Assembly (NCBI RefSeq): GCF_002858935.1
Contig: NZ_PJRT01000005.1
Location: forward strand, 496,001-560,000
Source of the DNA: Pantoea endophytica
GTDB lineage: Bacteria > Pseudomonadota > Gammaproteobacteria > Enterobacterales > Enterobacteriaceae
Direction of reading: 5' to 3'
Length of the DNA: 64,000 nucleotides
Made by a program: the position numbers and the translations under genes. Below the pieces are notes generated by a model. It was given only the letters and a program-made list of their open reading frames with translations, was not told where the DNA came from and made no database searches. Below are positions 26,056 through 35,108 of the stretch, one piece after another (the stretch's first letter is position 1; the number at the start of each line of letters is the position of its first letter).

Positions 26056-27540
26056 TTGCGAAGTTTGTACGCCGATCATGTATTAGAGCGCATGCAGTTT
26101 ATGCCGGAAGGGACGTTGCAGCAGCGTTTGCTGAGTTGTATGCAAGCCGCTATTGCAGAAGGCATTTTTCCGCGCGCCACGCGCTTGCCCGCCACGCGCG
26201 ATTTGGCGCGCGAGCTGTCGGTGTCGCGCAACACGGTGTTGAACGTGTATGAGAATTTGATGGCACAAGGCTACGTCACGGCGCGTACCGGCAGCGGAAC
26301 ATGGATTGCAGAAAATTTGCCGGAGGGATCGCTGAACACGCCGCGCAACGTGGCGCCGATCGAAACGTTAAGCGCGAAACCGGCGGCGATTTCCAAACGC
26401 GGCGCTTCGCTGCTCGGCCATGCCAATGCCTCGCCATATCAGTGGGGCGCTTTTGTGCCTGGCGCGCCGGATGTCACGCAGTTCCCGCATAAACTCTTCA
26501 GCCAGATTCAGGCGCGTCTAAACCGTGAACCGGATATTGAACGGCTGATCTACAGCAGCAACGGCGGCTGTGCACAGCTGCGTGCTGCGCTGGCGGAGTA
26601 CCTGAGCGTGGCGCGTTCGGTACGCGCTGATGCCGATCAAATCATCATCACTGAAGGGATTCATCAGGCGGTGGATTTGGTTTCGCGCGTGTTGTGCGAT
26701 CCCGGCGATCAGGTGTGGATCGAAGAGCCTGGTTATTGGGGGACGCGCAATCTGCTGCGCATTAACGGACTGAAAATCAACGCCATTGCAGTGGATGAGC
26801 AGGGATTGATCCCCGATTTGCCACCGCGCAGTCGTGCACCGAAGATGATTTTCGTGACACCGTCACATCAATATCCGCTGGGCGTGCATCTCAGCCTGGA
26901 GCGACGCAAGCAGCTGCTCGATCTGGCGCGCAAACACAAAACCTGGCTGGTGGAAGATGATTACGACAGCGAGTTTCGCTTCTCCGGCCAGCCATTCCCG
27001 TCATTGCAAGGCTTTGAGCCGGATGCGCCGGTGATTTATATGGGCACTTTTAGCAAGACGCTCTATCCGGCGCTGCGCCTCGGTTATCTGGTGGTGCCAA
27101 AAGCGCTGGCGCAGCCGCTGCGTGTGGCGGCGGCGGAACTCTATCGCGGCGGGCATTTGCTGGTGCAGCGCGCGCTGGCAGAGTTCATCCAAAAAGGGCA
27201 TTACATGTCGCACATTCGCCGCATGCGCAAGCTCTACAGCCAGCGGCGGCGCTTTATGGTGAGCCTGATTGAGCGTTATCTGGGCGCCGATTTTCTGCCG
27301 GTAGTGAATCATGAGGCGGGATTGCACCTGGTAATGAATCTGCCAACCGGCTGCGACGATGTGGCGGTCGCCGCGCTGGCGCTACGGCGCGGCGTGAAGG
27401 TGCGGCCGTTGTCGCAATATTATATGCATCCGCAGGAGCGGCGCGGCCTGCTGTTGGGTTTTGCCTGCGTCGATGAGCGGCAGTGTCAGGATGCGTTTGG
27501 TATTCTCAAAGGTTGTCTGGTCGAGGCAAAAATCATTTAA
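26056..27540 (+). CDS. MocR-family (GabR/PdxR-like) transcriptional regulator
   Basis: 494 residues. An N-terminal GntR-type wHTH (IFPRATRLPATRDLARELSVSRNTVLNVYENLMAQGYVTARTGSGTWI, about 35-85) is joined to a fold-type I aminotransferase-like domain. That domain has the PLP features VEDDYDSEFRF and TFSKTLYPALRLGY (Lys in SKT). Such proteins sense PLP plus an amine. Divergent from gabT, so it is a likely GABA-responsive activator in the manner of GabR. The start is TTG at 26056, with GGGGAG four bases upstream; the next ATG at 26092 has no comparable site. Confidence 0.87.
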   Translation: MRSLYADHVLERMQFMPEGTLQQRLLSCMQAAIAEGIFPRATRLPATRDLARELSVSRNTVLNVYENLMAQGYVTARTGSGTWIAENLPEGSLNTPRNVAPIETLSAKPAAISKRGASLLGHANASPYQWGAFVPGAPDVTQFPHKLFSQIQARLNREPDIERLIYSSNGGCAQLRAALAEYLSVARSVRADADQIIITEGIHQAVDLVSRVLCDPGDQVWIEEPGYWGTRNLLRINGLKINAIAVDEQGLIPDLPPRSRAPKMIFVTPSHQYPLGVHLSLERRKQLLDLARKHKTWLVEDDYDSEFRFSGQPFPSLQGFEPDAPVIYMGTFSKTLYPALRLGYLVVPKALAQPLRVAAAELYRGGHLLVQRALAEFIQKGHYMSHIRRMRKLYSQRRRFMVSLIERYLGADFLPVVNHEAGLHLVMNLPTGCDDVAVAALALRRGVKVRPLSQYYMHPQERRGLLLGFACVDERQCQDAFGILKGCLVEAKII

Positions 27541-27553
27541 ACAGTGAATAATC

Positions 27554-27618
27554 CGTAGCGGCGCAATTTGTTGCGCAATGTATATGGCAAAACACGCGCA
27601 ATAAATTGCGCCGCTACG
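27554..27618. repeat. Dispersed palindromic repeat, copy 3 (long hairpin)
   Basis: 23-bp arms (27554-27576 and 27596-27618; one mismatch) starting CGTAGCGGCGCAATTT and ending AATTGCGCCGCTACG, separated by a 19-nt loop. It fills the gap between two convergent genes. Same family as the repeat at 21199, but without its tail. It should fold into a very stable RNA hairpin and may serve as a bidirectional terminator. Confidence 0.8.
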
Positions 27619-27627
27619 AAGGGTGCT

Positions 27628-28491
27628 CTATCGCTGGCCGATGGTGTTTAGCCGCTGCACAATTTCTGGCGTAAGTTTCACTTCGCTACTCGCCAGGTTC
27701 TGCTTCAGGTGCTCCGGCGATGACGTGCCCGGAATCAGCAGAATATTAGGCGAACGCTGCAGCAGCCACGCCAGCGCCACCTGCAGCGGCGTAGCATTGA
27801 GCTCATTCGCTACCTCGCTCAGCTGATCCGACTGCAGCGGTGAAAATCCGCCGAGGGGGAAAAATGGCACATAAGGAATGCCTTGCGCTGCCAGCTGGTC
27901 GAGCAGCGCCTCATCCTGTCGATTAGCCAGATTATAGAGGTTTTGCACGCAGGCGATCGGCGTCATCGCCTGGGCATCGGCCACCTGTTTAGCCGTCACG
28001 TTGCTCAGACCAATGTGTCGAACCAGCCCGCGCTCTTTTAGCTTGATCATCGCTTCAACCTGCGGCTCCAGCGAACCCTCTTTCGGTCCGTGCACGTCCA
28101 GCATCGAACGCAGATTCACCACTTCCATCACATCAAGCCCTAGATTGCGCAGGTTATCTTCCACCGCTTGCGTTAGCGCTTCTGGCGTGAATGCCGGTAA
28201 CCAGCCGCCTTTATCGTTGCGGCGCGCGCCCACTTTGGTGACGATAACCAGATCGTCGGCGTAAGGGTGTAACGCTTTTTTGATCAGCTGATTGGTGATA
28301 TGCGGACCGTAGAAGTCGCTGGTATCAATGTGATTCACGCCTGCTGCGACCGCATCGCGCAGCACCTGCAAAGCACGCGCTTCATCTTTCGGCGGACCAA
28401 ACACGCCGGGACCGGCTAACTGCATGGCACCGTAACCGAGTCGTGCAACCTGGCGGTCGCCAAGGGTGTAAGTCAATGCTGGATGAGACAT
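27628..28491 (-). CDS. pdxI: Pyridoxal reductase-like aldo/keto reductase (PdxI/YdbC)
   Basis: 287-residue TIM-barrel aldo/keto reductase. The sequence RLGYGAMQLAGPGVFGPPKDE, HIDTSDFYGPHITNQLI (Asp and Tyr of the catalytic tetrad), VIVTKVGARRND (Lys), HIGLSNVTAKQVADA and AWLLQRSPNILLIPGTSS tracks E. coli YdbC, shown to be the NADPH pyridoxal 4-dehydrogenase/reductase PdxI. The ATG at 28491 has AAGGAGC at about six bases. The frame stays open a further 138 codons upstream, but that part is antisense to the divergent LysR gene and is not coding. Role: vitamin B6 salvage. Confidence 0.87.
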   Translation of the reverse strand: MSHPALTYTLGDRQVARLGYGAMQLAGPGVFGPPKDEARALQVLRDAVAAGVNHIDTSDFYGPHITNQLIKKALHPYADDLVIVTKVGARRNDKGGWLPAFTPEALTQAVEDNLRNLGLDVMEVVNLRSMLDVHGPKEGSLEPQVEAMIKLKERGLVRHIGLSNVTAKQVADAQAMTPIACVQNLYNLANRQDEALLDQLAAQGIPYVPFFPLGGFSPLQSDQLSEVANELNATPLQVALAWLLQRSPNILLIPGTSSPEHLKQNLASSEVKLTPEIVQRLNTIGQR

Positions 28492-28588
28492 GGAAAGCTC
28501 CTTCGTCAGTGTGTGGTTAGATTGTAATCGCCAAAACGCTGTGCAACTATCCGTACAAATTGGGACACAGTGTACGAGGTAGCGAACA

Positions 28589-29515
28589 ATGGCATTGGAT
28601 ATCGCCTTGCTGCACGCGGTGGTGGCGGTGGCCAAAGCGGGCGGGTTTCGTGAGGCGGCGCGCATGACCGGCAGTAATCCGTCGCGCTTGAGCGATGCGG
28701 TGCGGCGTGCCGAAGAGCAACTTGGCGTGCGGCTGTTTAATCGCACCACGCGCACCGTGGCGTTAACAGAAGCCGGCAGGGTGCTGATGTCGCGCCTGCT
28801 TCCGGCGATGAACGAAGTGGATGCGGCGCTGGATGCGTTGAACACGTTCCGCGATACGCCGGGCGGCACCTTGCGCTTAAATGTGCCGGTGAGCGCCGCG
28901 CGCATTGTGTTACCGGCGATTGTGCCGGGATTTCTAAAGCGCTATCCCGATATCCAGCTGGAAGTGGTGGCGGAAAGTAATGTGCAGGATGTGTTCCGCG
29001 ATAGTTGTGATGCCGGCATTCGTTATGACAATCATCTGGAGCAAGACATGGTGGCGCTGCCAATCGGTCCGCGCACCCAGCGCTTTGCCCTGGCGGCATC
29101 ACCCGCGTATCTGGCGCAGTTCGGTACGCCGCAACATCCGCGCGACTTAGTGCAGCATCGCTGTTTACACGGACGCTATGCGACTGGCGTGATTGCCGAA
29201 TGGGAATTTACCTGCGGCGAGGAAACCGTGCGCTTGCAGCCGAAAGGTCCGCTGATTTGCAGTATCGGCGCGGCGATGGACTTGACGGTAGAAGCGGCAA
29301 TCGCTGGCTGCGGCGTGGTCTACTTATTTGAGGATTGGATTAGACCGGCGCTGAGTGATGGCAGCCTGCAGCCGATTCTGCCGGATTGGTGGCAAAGCTT
29401 CTCTGGCCTTTGGCTCTATTACAACGATCTCCGGTTGATTCCGGCGCCGCTACAGGCGTTTCTGGATTATGTGCGCGAACTGAATTCAGGTGCAGAAGCG
29501 AAAAAAAGCCGATAA
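28589..29515 (+). CDS. LysR-family transcriptional regulator
   Basis: 308 residues. HTH near residues 18-48 (GGFREAARMTGSNPSRLSDAVRRAEEQLGVRLFNRTTRTVALT), then an effector domain of the CrgA/AaeR subgroup (LRLNVPVSAARIVLPAIVPGFLKRYPDIQLEV). It is divergent from the pdxI-like gene with 97 bp between the starts and probably regulates it and itself. The stop codon lies inside the terminator hairpin at 29507. Confidence 0.9.
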   Translation: MALDIALLHAVVAVAKAGGFREAARMTGSNPSRLSDAVRRAEEQLGVRLFNRTTRTVALTEAGRVLMSRLLPAMNEVDAALDALNTFRDTPGGTLRLNVPVSAARIVLPAIVPGFLKRYPDIQLEVVAESNVQDVFRDSCDAGIRYDNHLEQDMVALPIGPRTQRFALAASPAYLAQFGTPQHPRDLVQHRCLHGRYATGVIAEWEFTCGEETVRLQPKGPLICSIGAAMDLTVEAAIAGCGVVYLFEDWIRPALSDGSLQPILPDWWQSFSGLWLYYNDLRLIPAPLQAFLDYVRELNSGAEAKKSR

Positions 29516-29534
29516 CCGTTGCCAGTTATCGGCT
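29507..29534. terminator. Bidirectional terminator between LysR and ddc
   Basis: 10-bp stem AGCCGATAAC/GTTATCGGCT with an 8-nt loop. On the minus strand it is followed by seven T (A7 at 29501-29507 on plus), an excellent rho-independent terminator for dat-ddc. On the plus strand the tail is weaker. Confidence 0.85.
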
Positions 29535-29552
29535 TATTCGCATCACAGGTAA

Positions 29553-31019
29553 TTATGCGTTTAGCAGCTGATTCGCGGTTTTCTCAACCAGCGCCAGCAG
29601 GAGTTTAATATCTTCCAGCGTCACGGTTGGGTTCAGCAAGGTCAGCTTCAGGCAGGTTACGCCCTGATTCTCGGTCACACCTACGTTGGCGCGACCTGAA
29701 TCCAGCAGCGCATCGCCAATACGCTGGTTGAACAGCGCAATCTGGGCAGTTTCGGTCAGTTGCTCTGGACGATAGCGGAACAGTACGCTCGCCAGCTGAG
29801 GCTGCATTACCAGCTCGAGGCGTGGTTCAGAGGTAACAAATTTCGCCACTTCCTGCGCCAGCGTCACACCGTGATCGATGATCGCCGCATACTGTTTCTG
29901 ACCCAGCGCTTCCAGACCCATCCACAGCTTCAGCGCATCGAAACGACGCGTGGTCTGCAGGGATTTGGATACCAGATTCGGTACGCCGGCCTCTTCGTCA
30001 AACTCAGAATTCAGGTAAGCCGCCTGATAACGCATCAGCTCGTAATGACGCTCATCTTTCAGCAGGAACGCACCGCAGCTGATGGTCTGGAAATACTGTT
30101 TATGGAAGTCCAAAGTGACGGAATCCACCCGCTCCAGGCCATCGAGGTAGTCGCGATACTTCTCGGACAGCAGCAGCGCGCCGCCCCATGCTGCATCAAC
30201 GTGTACCCAAATGTTGCGCTCGGCAGCAATGCCGGCAATTTCACGCAGCGGATCGATAGCACCGGCATCGGTGGTACCGGCGGTCGCCACGATCGCCAGG
30301 ATCTTTTCGCCGTTAGCGTCGGCCTGCGCCAGTTTGGCTTTCAGGTCTGACACATCCATACGGGCGAACTCATCAGACTTCACCTGCACCACAGATTGGT
30401 AGCCATGGCCAAGCAGCGCCATGTTCTTCTGTACGGAGAAGTGCGCGTTTTCAGAACACAGCACTTTGATCTTACGCAGATCACCAGTGATCCCGTGCTG
30501 CTGCACCGAGTGACCCTGACGCTGATAGAAGGCGTCGCGTGCCAGCATCAGACCCATAAGGTTGCTCTGGGTGCCGCCGCTGGTGAACACACCGGCGTCG
30601 CCAGCAGGGTAACCCACTTGCGCACGCAGCCATTCGATCAGTTTGATCTCAATGATGGTGGCAGAAGGGCTCTGATCCCACGAATCCATACTCTGATTGG
30701 TGGCGTTGATCAGGACTTCTGCCGCCTGACTTACCACCAGACTCGGGCAGTGCAGATGCGCTACACATTGCGGGTGATGCACTGAAAGACTGTCTTTCAG
30801 GAAATATTCAATCGCGCGTTCAATCGCGGCCTGGTTACCCAGGCCGTTTGGATTGAAGTCGAGCGTGATACGCTCGCGCAGTTCGGCAACGCTTTTGCCT
30901 TGATACATCTCAGGCTGTTGCAGCCACTGCACAACCGCGGCGCTGCTCTGGGCAATCGCCTGCTGGTACGCCTCAATGCTCTGTGCAGAGGCGGCCAGAA
31001 TCGGGTTTACTTCAGACAT
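29553..31019 (-). CDS. ddc: L-2,4-diaminobutyrate decarboxylase
   Basis: 488 residues, group II PLP decarboxylase. GVFTSGGTQSNLMGLMLAR, the HFSVQKN His that stacks on PLP, VHVDAAWGGALLLS and the lysine motif TLDFHKQYFQTISCGAFLL are all in place. With the aminotransferase just upstream (12-bp gap) it forms the known dat-ddc pair of Acinetobacter, Haemophilus and enterobacteria. There L-2,4-diaminobutyrate is decarboxylated to 1,3-diaminopropane, a polyamine and precursor of norspermidine or siderophore backbones. Related DOPA/glutamate decarboxylases are less likely given the partner gene. Confidence 0.9.
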   Translation of the reverse strand: MSEVNPILAASAQSIEAYQQAIAQSSAAVVQWLQQPEMYQGKSVAELRERITLDFNPNGLGNQAAIERAIEYFLKDSLSVHHPQCVAHLHCPSLVVSQAAEVLINATNQSMDSWDQSPSATIIEIKLIEWLRAQVGYPAGDAGVFTSGGTQSNLMGLMLARDAFYQRQGHSVQQHGITGDLRKIKVLCSENAHFSVQKNMALLGHGYQSVVQVKSDEFARMDVSDLKAKLAQADANGEKILAIVATAGTTDAGAIDPLREIAGIAAERNIWVHVDAAWGGALLLSEKYRDYLDGLERVDSVTLDFHKQYFQTISCGAFLLKDERHYELMRYQAAYLNSEFDEEAGVPNLVSKSLQTTRRFDALKLWMGLEALGQKQYAAIIDHGVTLAQEVAKFVTSEPRLELVMQPQLASVLFRYRPEQLTETAQIALFNQRIGDALLDSGRANVGVTENQGVTCLKLTLLNPTVTLEDIKLLLALVEKTANQLLNA

Positions 31020-31031
31020 TTACTCTTCCAA

Positions 31032-32417
31032 TCAAACAGGTTTGACGCCAGCGCCAATTAGCGCCTGCTCAAATTTATCCAGGAAAATCGCCAGCTCATC
31101 GTTGGTGATCAGCAGTGAAGGCAGCAGACGCAGAACCGCGCCATGACGGCCACCGCGCTCCAGAATCAGACCAGCTTCGAAGCACTTCTTCTGCAGCAGC
31201 GCAGAGAGTTCGCCGTCAGCCGGGAAGCTGCCCATGTGATCGGCCGCTTCGTTCGGTTTAACGATCTCAATACCGATCATCATGCCGAGACCACGAATGT
31301 GACCGATTACCGGGAAGCGTTTCTGCATCGCGGCCAGCTGCTGTTTCAGCCATTCACCCTGCGCGGCCACTTTGCCCGCGATATCCTGCTCTTTCAGGAT
31401 TTTCAGCGTGGTCAGGCCGGTTGCCATCGCCAGCTGGTTGCCACGGAAGGTGCCGGTGTGATGACCCGGAGACCAAACGTCGAACTGCTTTTTGATACCC
31501 AGCACAGCCAGTGGCAGACCGCCGCCCACAGCTTTAGACATCACGATGATGTCTGGCTCGATACCGGCGTGTTCGAAGGCAAAGAATTTGCCGGTACGGG
31601 CAAAGCCAGCCTGAACTTCGTCGAGGATCAGCAGAATGCCGTGTTCCTGAGTTACTTTACGGATGCGCTGCAGCCACTCAGCCGGTGCTGGGTTCACGCC
31701 GCCTTCGCCCTGAACGGCTTCGAGGATCACTGCTGCAGGCTTGCGCACGCCACTTTCCACGTCGTTGATCAGGTTGTCGAAGTAGTAGGTCAGCGCTTTC
31801 ACGCCAGCTTCACCACCGATACCCAGCGGGCAACGATACTGATGCGGGTAAGGCATGAACTGTACTTCTGGCATCATGCCATCAACCGCTTCTTTCGGTG
31901 CCAGGTTGCCGGTAACGGACAGCGCGCCGTGCGTCATACCGTGGTAACCGCCAGAGAAGCTGATCACGCCGCTACGGCCAGTGGCTTTCTTGGCCAGTTT
32001 CAGCGCGGCTTCAACCGCATCGGCACCCGAAGGGCCGGTGAACTGCAGGCAATAATCTTTACCCTGGCCTGGCAGCAGCGAGAGCAGAGACTCAGAGAAC
32101 TGATCTTTCAGTGGAGTAGTCAGATCAAGAGTATGTAACGGCAAGCCGCTGGTAATGACATTTTGAATGCTCTGGAGAACATCAGGATGGTTGTGACCCA
32201 GTGCCAGCGTCCCTGCGCCAGCCAGACAGTCAAGATATTGTTTATTCTCAACATCTGTGATCCACACGCCATGGGCTTTAGCGATAGCTAAAGGCAGTTT
32301 GCGCGGGTAACTCCTGACGTTAGATTCAAACTCAGCCTGACGGGCTAAGAATGCGTCGTTATTTCCGTTGAATGCATTGGCACCAAAACTATCAATACGG
32401 ACTTTATCCGTCATCAT
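31032..32417 (-). CDS. dat: Diaminobutyrate-2-oxoglutarate aminotransferase
   Basis: 461-residue class III aminotransferase making L-2,4-diaminobutyrate from aspartate semialdehyde and glutamate. It shows [66 protein letters not shown] and the lysine motif [19 protein letters not shown]. The N-terminal extension [32 protein letters not shown] is characteristic of Dat rather than GabT. Two consecutive ATGs (32417, 32414) follow AAGGAGAG. First gene of the dat-ddc operon. Confidence 0.92.
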   Translation of the reverse strand: MMTDKVRIDSFGANAFNGNNDAFLARQAEFESNVRSYPRKLPLAIAKAHGVWITDVENKQYLDCLAGAGTLALGHNHPDVLQSIQNVITSGLPLHTLDLTTPLKDQFSESLLSLLPGQGKDYCLQFTGPSGADAVEAALKLAKKATGRSGVISFSGGYHGMTHGALSVTGNLAPKEAVDGMMPEVQFMPYPHQYRCPLGIGGEAGVKALTYYFDNLINDVESGVRKPAAVILEAVQGEGGVNPAPAEWLQRIRKVTQEHGILLILDEVQAGFARTGKFFAFEHAGIEPDIIVMSKAVGGGLPLAVLGIKKQFDVWSPGHHTGTFRGNQLAMATGLTTLKILKEQDIAGKVAAQGEWLKQQLAAMQKRFPVIGHIRGLGMMIGIEIVKPNEAADHMGSFPADGELSALLQKKCFEAGLILERGGRHGAVLRLLPSLLITNDELAIFLDKFEQALIGAGVKPV

Positions 32418-32510
32418 ATCTCTCCTTCAACCGGGGCACGTAAGGCTCGCCAATTGACTAATTGAACAAAAAAGTAACAGCTGTGAAAAAACGCGGCCAA
32501 TATAGAGCCT

Positions 32511-32526
32511 TTTGACCTACATCACA
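32511..32526 (-). promoter_or_regulatory. CRP-like site upstream of dat
   Basis: On the minus strand TGTGA-TGTAGG-TCAAA, one mismatch from the TGTGA-N6-TCACA consensus, about 95 bp before the dat start. Suggestive only; the surrounding 200 bp gap holds no gene. Confidence 0.4.
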
Positions 32527-32623
32527 ATGATTAATTTTGTTTAGATTTGTTTACTCTTTCCATATATGAATCAGAGCGTTGGCCAGAAATTGGCCACTTA
32601 ATTTCGCACCGCAGTTGGGGTGG

Positions 32624-33391
32624 TTAAAAAATAATCGAATGAATAAAGAGACTTATAGCCGCTAAGGCGATCCACGGACCAAAGGCGATGACGTGATTGA
32701 GCTCGCGCTGCCCGCTAACTCTGGAAATCAAAACACATAAAATAGCGCCGCCCGAAGCCAATAAAAGCACCCAGGGTAAAAGCGACCAGCCCAACCAGGC
32801 GCCGATTGCCGCCAGCAGTTTTGCATCGCCCATCCCTAATCCCTCAATCCCTCTAATCCATTGATATAAAATTGATAGCGCCCACAACAAGCAATATCCT
32901 GCTATGGATCCCCATACCGCTTCTTGTAATGAGCCGGGTAGCCATCCCATCGCTTTAAACAGCAGCGCAATCCACAGCAAGGGCAGCGTAATCACATCCG
33001 GTAAAAGCAGATGTTCGAGGTCAATAAAGGCTAATACCGTTAACGCCCAGAACAATATGAGCGCGCCCAGCAATTGCATATTGACTGGCATCAGCCAGAT
33101 AAGCAGCAGCGTCAGAAGCGCGGTAATTATCTCCACCTGTGGATAACGCCCGCTGATTTTACAATGGCAATAACGGCATTTACCGCGTAACAGTAACCAA
33201 CTTATGAGCGGAATGTTGTCGCGCCAGCGCAGCGCGGTGGTGCATTGGTGGCAGTGAGAGGGCGGACAACACACATTTAGCGGAGTGTTCGGGTGCACTA
33301 TTTGCAATGGCAACCGCGAGATCACCACGTTAAGAAAGCTGCCTACGGCCAATCCTAATAGGCCACTAATTAAGCCATATACGTATTCCAT
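32624..33391 (-). CDS. Prepilin peptidase (A24 family, PilD/GspO-like)
   Basis: 255-residue polytopic inner membrane aspartic protease. The cytoplasmic zinc-type loop with two CxxC pairs (CHQC, CRYC) lies near residues 48-77. The two catalytic aspartates are in FIDLEHLLLPD and in GMGDAKLLAAIGAWLG. It cleaves and N-methylates type IV prepilins or type II secretion pseudopilins. Both functional halves are intact. No pilin or secretion genes are adjacent, so its substrates are encoded elsewhere. A ribosome binding site near 33391 is weak. Confidence 0.88.
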   Translation of the reverse strand: MEYVYGLISGLLGLAVGSFLNVVISRLPLQIVHPNTPLNVCCPPSHCHQCTTALRWRDNIPLISWLLLRGKCRYCHCKISGRYPQVEIITALLTLLLIWLMPVNMQLLGALILFWALTVLAFIDLEHLLLPDVITLPLLWIALLFKAMGWLPGSLQEAVWGSIAGYCLLWALSILYQWIRGIEGLGMGDAKLLAAIGAWLGWSLLPWVLLLASGGAILCVLISRVSGQRELNHVIAFGPWIALAAISLFIHSIIF

Positions 33392-33529
33392 TACTCATAC
33401 CTCGCGCCATCCAGGCTTGTCGTTGCCAGGACTTTACGCCGAAGCGAGGATAGGTGCGAGAGGTAAAAGGGCGTTACAGCGGCATACATCGGGATTGCAG
33501 AGCGGGCTCCAGAAATGGAGAGGAGAAGA

Positions 33530-33739
33530 TTAAGCTTGCTGCTTGAACAGCTGAATCGCTTCCTGCACATTGCTGGTATTCAATGACATTACGCGGTCGT
33601 TATTAAGGAACACATCGTAGTGGCCGGCGTTATAGCGGAACACATATAGATCGCCGCGATAGCGCAATCCTTTGGTTTTCACCCCAATATGGTGGCGGCG
33701 CAGCGCTGCCTGAGAAAGTCTGTCAGTAGCCGTACTCAT
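33530..33739 (-). CDS. Small conserved-looking protein, unknown function
   Basis: 69 residues, basic N-terminal half (ALRRHHIGVKTKGLRYRGDLYVF) and a neutral C-terminal half (LNTSNVQEAIQLFKQQA). No signal peptide or membrane helix. Strong ribosome binding site GGAGG eight bases before the ATG. Upstream on the same strand is a well-formed promoter: TATACT (33779-33784) preceded, 10 nt further up, by a PmrA-type box (33795-33811). Divergent from the arn operon. Product family not recognised. The promoter architecture suggests control by PmrA and hence a possible link to envelope modification. Confidence 0.75.
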   Translation of the reverse strand: MSTATDRLSQAALRRHHIGVKTKGLRYRGDLYVFRYNAGHYDVFLNNDRVMSLNTSNVQEAIQLFKQQA

Positions 33740-33794
33740 CGCATTATCCTCCAGACGTTATAAGACATATCCTGACTTAGTATAGGGTCAAAAC

Positions 33795-33811
33795 CTTAAT
33801 TTAACCTTAAG
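33795..33811 (-). promoter_or_regulatory. PmrA-type box serving the 69-codon gene
   Basis: Minus strand CTTAAGGTTAAATTAAG, i.e. two TTAA half-sites at 11-bp spacing. Its first half and spacer (CTTAAGGTT) match the known Salmonella PmrA box. Ten bases separate it from TATACT, placing it about -39 to -23, an activator position. It also reads as CTTAAT-N5-CTTAAG toward arnB, but at 170 bp. Confidence 0.65.
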
Positions 33812-33905
33812 AAGTGTGCTGGTTCATGATGATAAACCGGCAAATTTGACCCTTCCTCTACCAATCCTCAACGTGTCAGAAAAAGCCGACTTAGTACCCT
33901 TCTCA

Positions 33906-33938
33906 TTTAATGTTGCGTTAAGTTAACCCGCGTATTTT
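33906..33938 (+). promoter_or_regulatory. PmrA-type box and -10 of the arn promoter
   Basis: TTTAAT-N5-GTTAAG (33906-33922), then 10 nt, then TATTTT (33933-33938). This is the same geometry as the divergent promoter. A further half-match GTTAAA-N5-CTTAAT lies at 33952-33968, downstream of the expected start of transcription. ArnB translation starts at 33983 behind AAGG. Confidence 0.65.
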
Positions 33939-33982
33939 GGAATAAATGGCCGTTAAATAGTGCTTAATTCCAAGGTAACATA

Positions 33983-35107
33983 ATGAATTTTCTACCATTC
34001 TCACGGCCCTCGTTGGGTGAAGAAGAGTTAGCCGCCGTTAAATCGGTGTTTGAGTCGGGTTGGATCACCACCGGCCCGAAAAATGCCGAACTGGAAGAGG
34101 CTTTTTGCCAGCTCACTGGCAATCAGCATGCGATTGCTGTCAGCTCCGCCACGGCGGGGATGCACGTCACGCTGCTGGCGCTGGGCATCCAGCCTGGCGA
34201 TGAGGTGATCACGCCTTCGCTGACCTGGGTTTCCACCATCAACATCATCACGCTACTGGGTGCGACGCCGGTGATGATCGATATCGACCGCGACACCTTG
34301 ATGGTAACGCCGGAGCTGATTGAAGCGGCGATCACGCCGCGTACGCGCGCCATCATTCCGGTGCATTACGCTGGCGCGCCCGCCGATATAGATGCCATTC
34401 GCGCTATTGGTGAGCGCCATGGCATTCCGGTGATTGAAGATGCGGCGCACGCCGCAGGCTGTTATTACAAAGAAAAGCACGTTGGCCAGCAGGGCACGGC
34501 GATCTTCTCCTTCCACGCCATCAAAAACATGACCTGCGCCGAAGGTGGCTTGATTGTCACCGATGATGCGGCGTTGGCCGACCGCATGCGCAGTCTGAAA
34601 TTCCACGGACTCGGCGTCGATGCGTACGATCGCCACACGCACGGCCGCAAGCCGCAGGCCGAAGTGATCATGCCGGGTTTCAAATACAACCTGCCAGATA
34701 TCAGCGCAGCAATTGCTTTGGTGCAGCTGAAAAAGTTGCCCGCCATCAATCAGCGCCGCGCGGCGATTGCGCAGCGCTATCTCACTGAACTGGCGAATAC
34801 GCCGTTTCTGCCGCTGGCGCAGCCAGAATGGCCACATCAACACGCGTGGCATCTGTTCATTATTCGCGTTGATGAGGCGCGCCGTGATGCGCTTATGGAA
34901 ACCTTGAAAGCGCAGGATATCGGCACCGGGCTGCATTTCCGTGCCGCGCACACCCACAAATATTACCGCGAACGCTATCCGCAACTCTCGTTGCCGCACA
35001 CCGAATGGAATAGCGATCGCATCTGCTCAATCCCGTTGTTCCCTGATATGCGCGATGAAGATGTCACGCGCGTGATTAGCGCATTACGTCATATCGCTGG
35101 AGTTTGA
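33983..35107 (+). CDS. arnB: UDP-Ara4O aminotransferase ArnB
   Basis: 374-residue DegT/DnrJ/EryC1 aminotransferase. It opens [23 protein letters not shown] as in E. coli/Salmonella ArnB. PLP features are [13 protein letters not shown] (Asp) and [15 protein letters not shown] (catalytic Lys). It converts UDP-4-keto-pentose to UDP-L-Ara4N with glutamate in the cytoplasm. First gene of arnBCADTEF, the L-Ara4N lipid A pathway that gives resistance to cationic peptides and polymyxin. Length is normal. Next gene begins 1 bp after the stop. Confidence 0.96.
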   Translation: MNFLPFSRPSLGEEELAAVKSVFESGWITTGPKNAELEEAFCQLTGNQHAIAVSSATAGMHVTLLALGIQPGDEVITPSLTWVSTINIITLLGATPVMIDIDRDTLMVTPELIEAAITPRTRAIIPVHYAGAPADIDAIRAIGERHGIPVIEDAAHAAGCYYKEKHVGQQGTAIFSFHAIKNMTCAEGGLIVTDDAALADRMRSLKFHGLGVDAYDRHTHGRKPQAEVIMPGFKYNLPDISAAIALVQLKKLPAINQRRAAIAQRYLTELANTPFLPLAQPEWPHQHAWHLFIIRVDEARRDALMETLKAQDIGTGLHFRAAHTHKYYRERYPQLSLPHTEWNSDRICSIPLFPDMRDEDVTRVISALRHIAGV

Positions 35108-35108
35108 C

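Noticed and set aside
28492..28905. 138-codon N-terminal extension of the PdxI-like gene
   Set aside because: It would lie antisense to the LysR gene; the internal ATG at 28491 has a good ribosome binding site and gives the normal family length.
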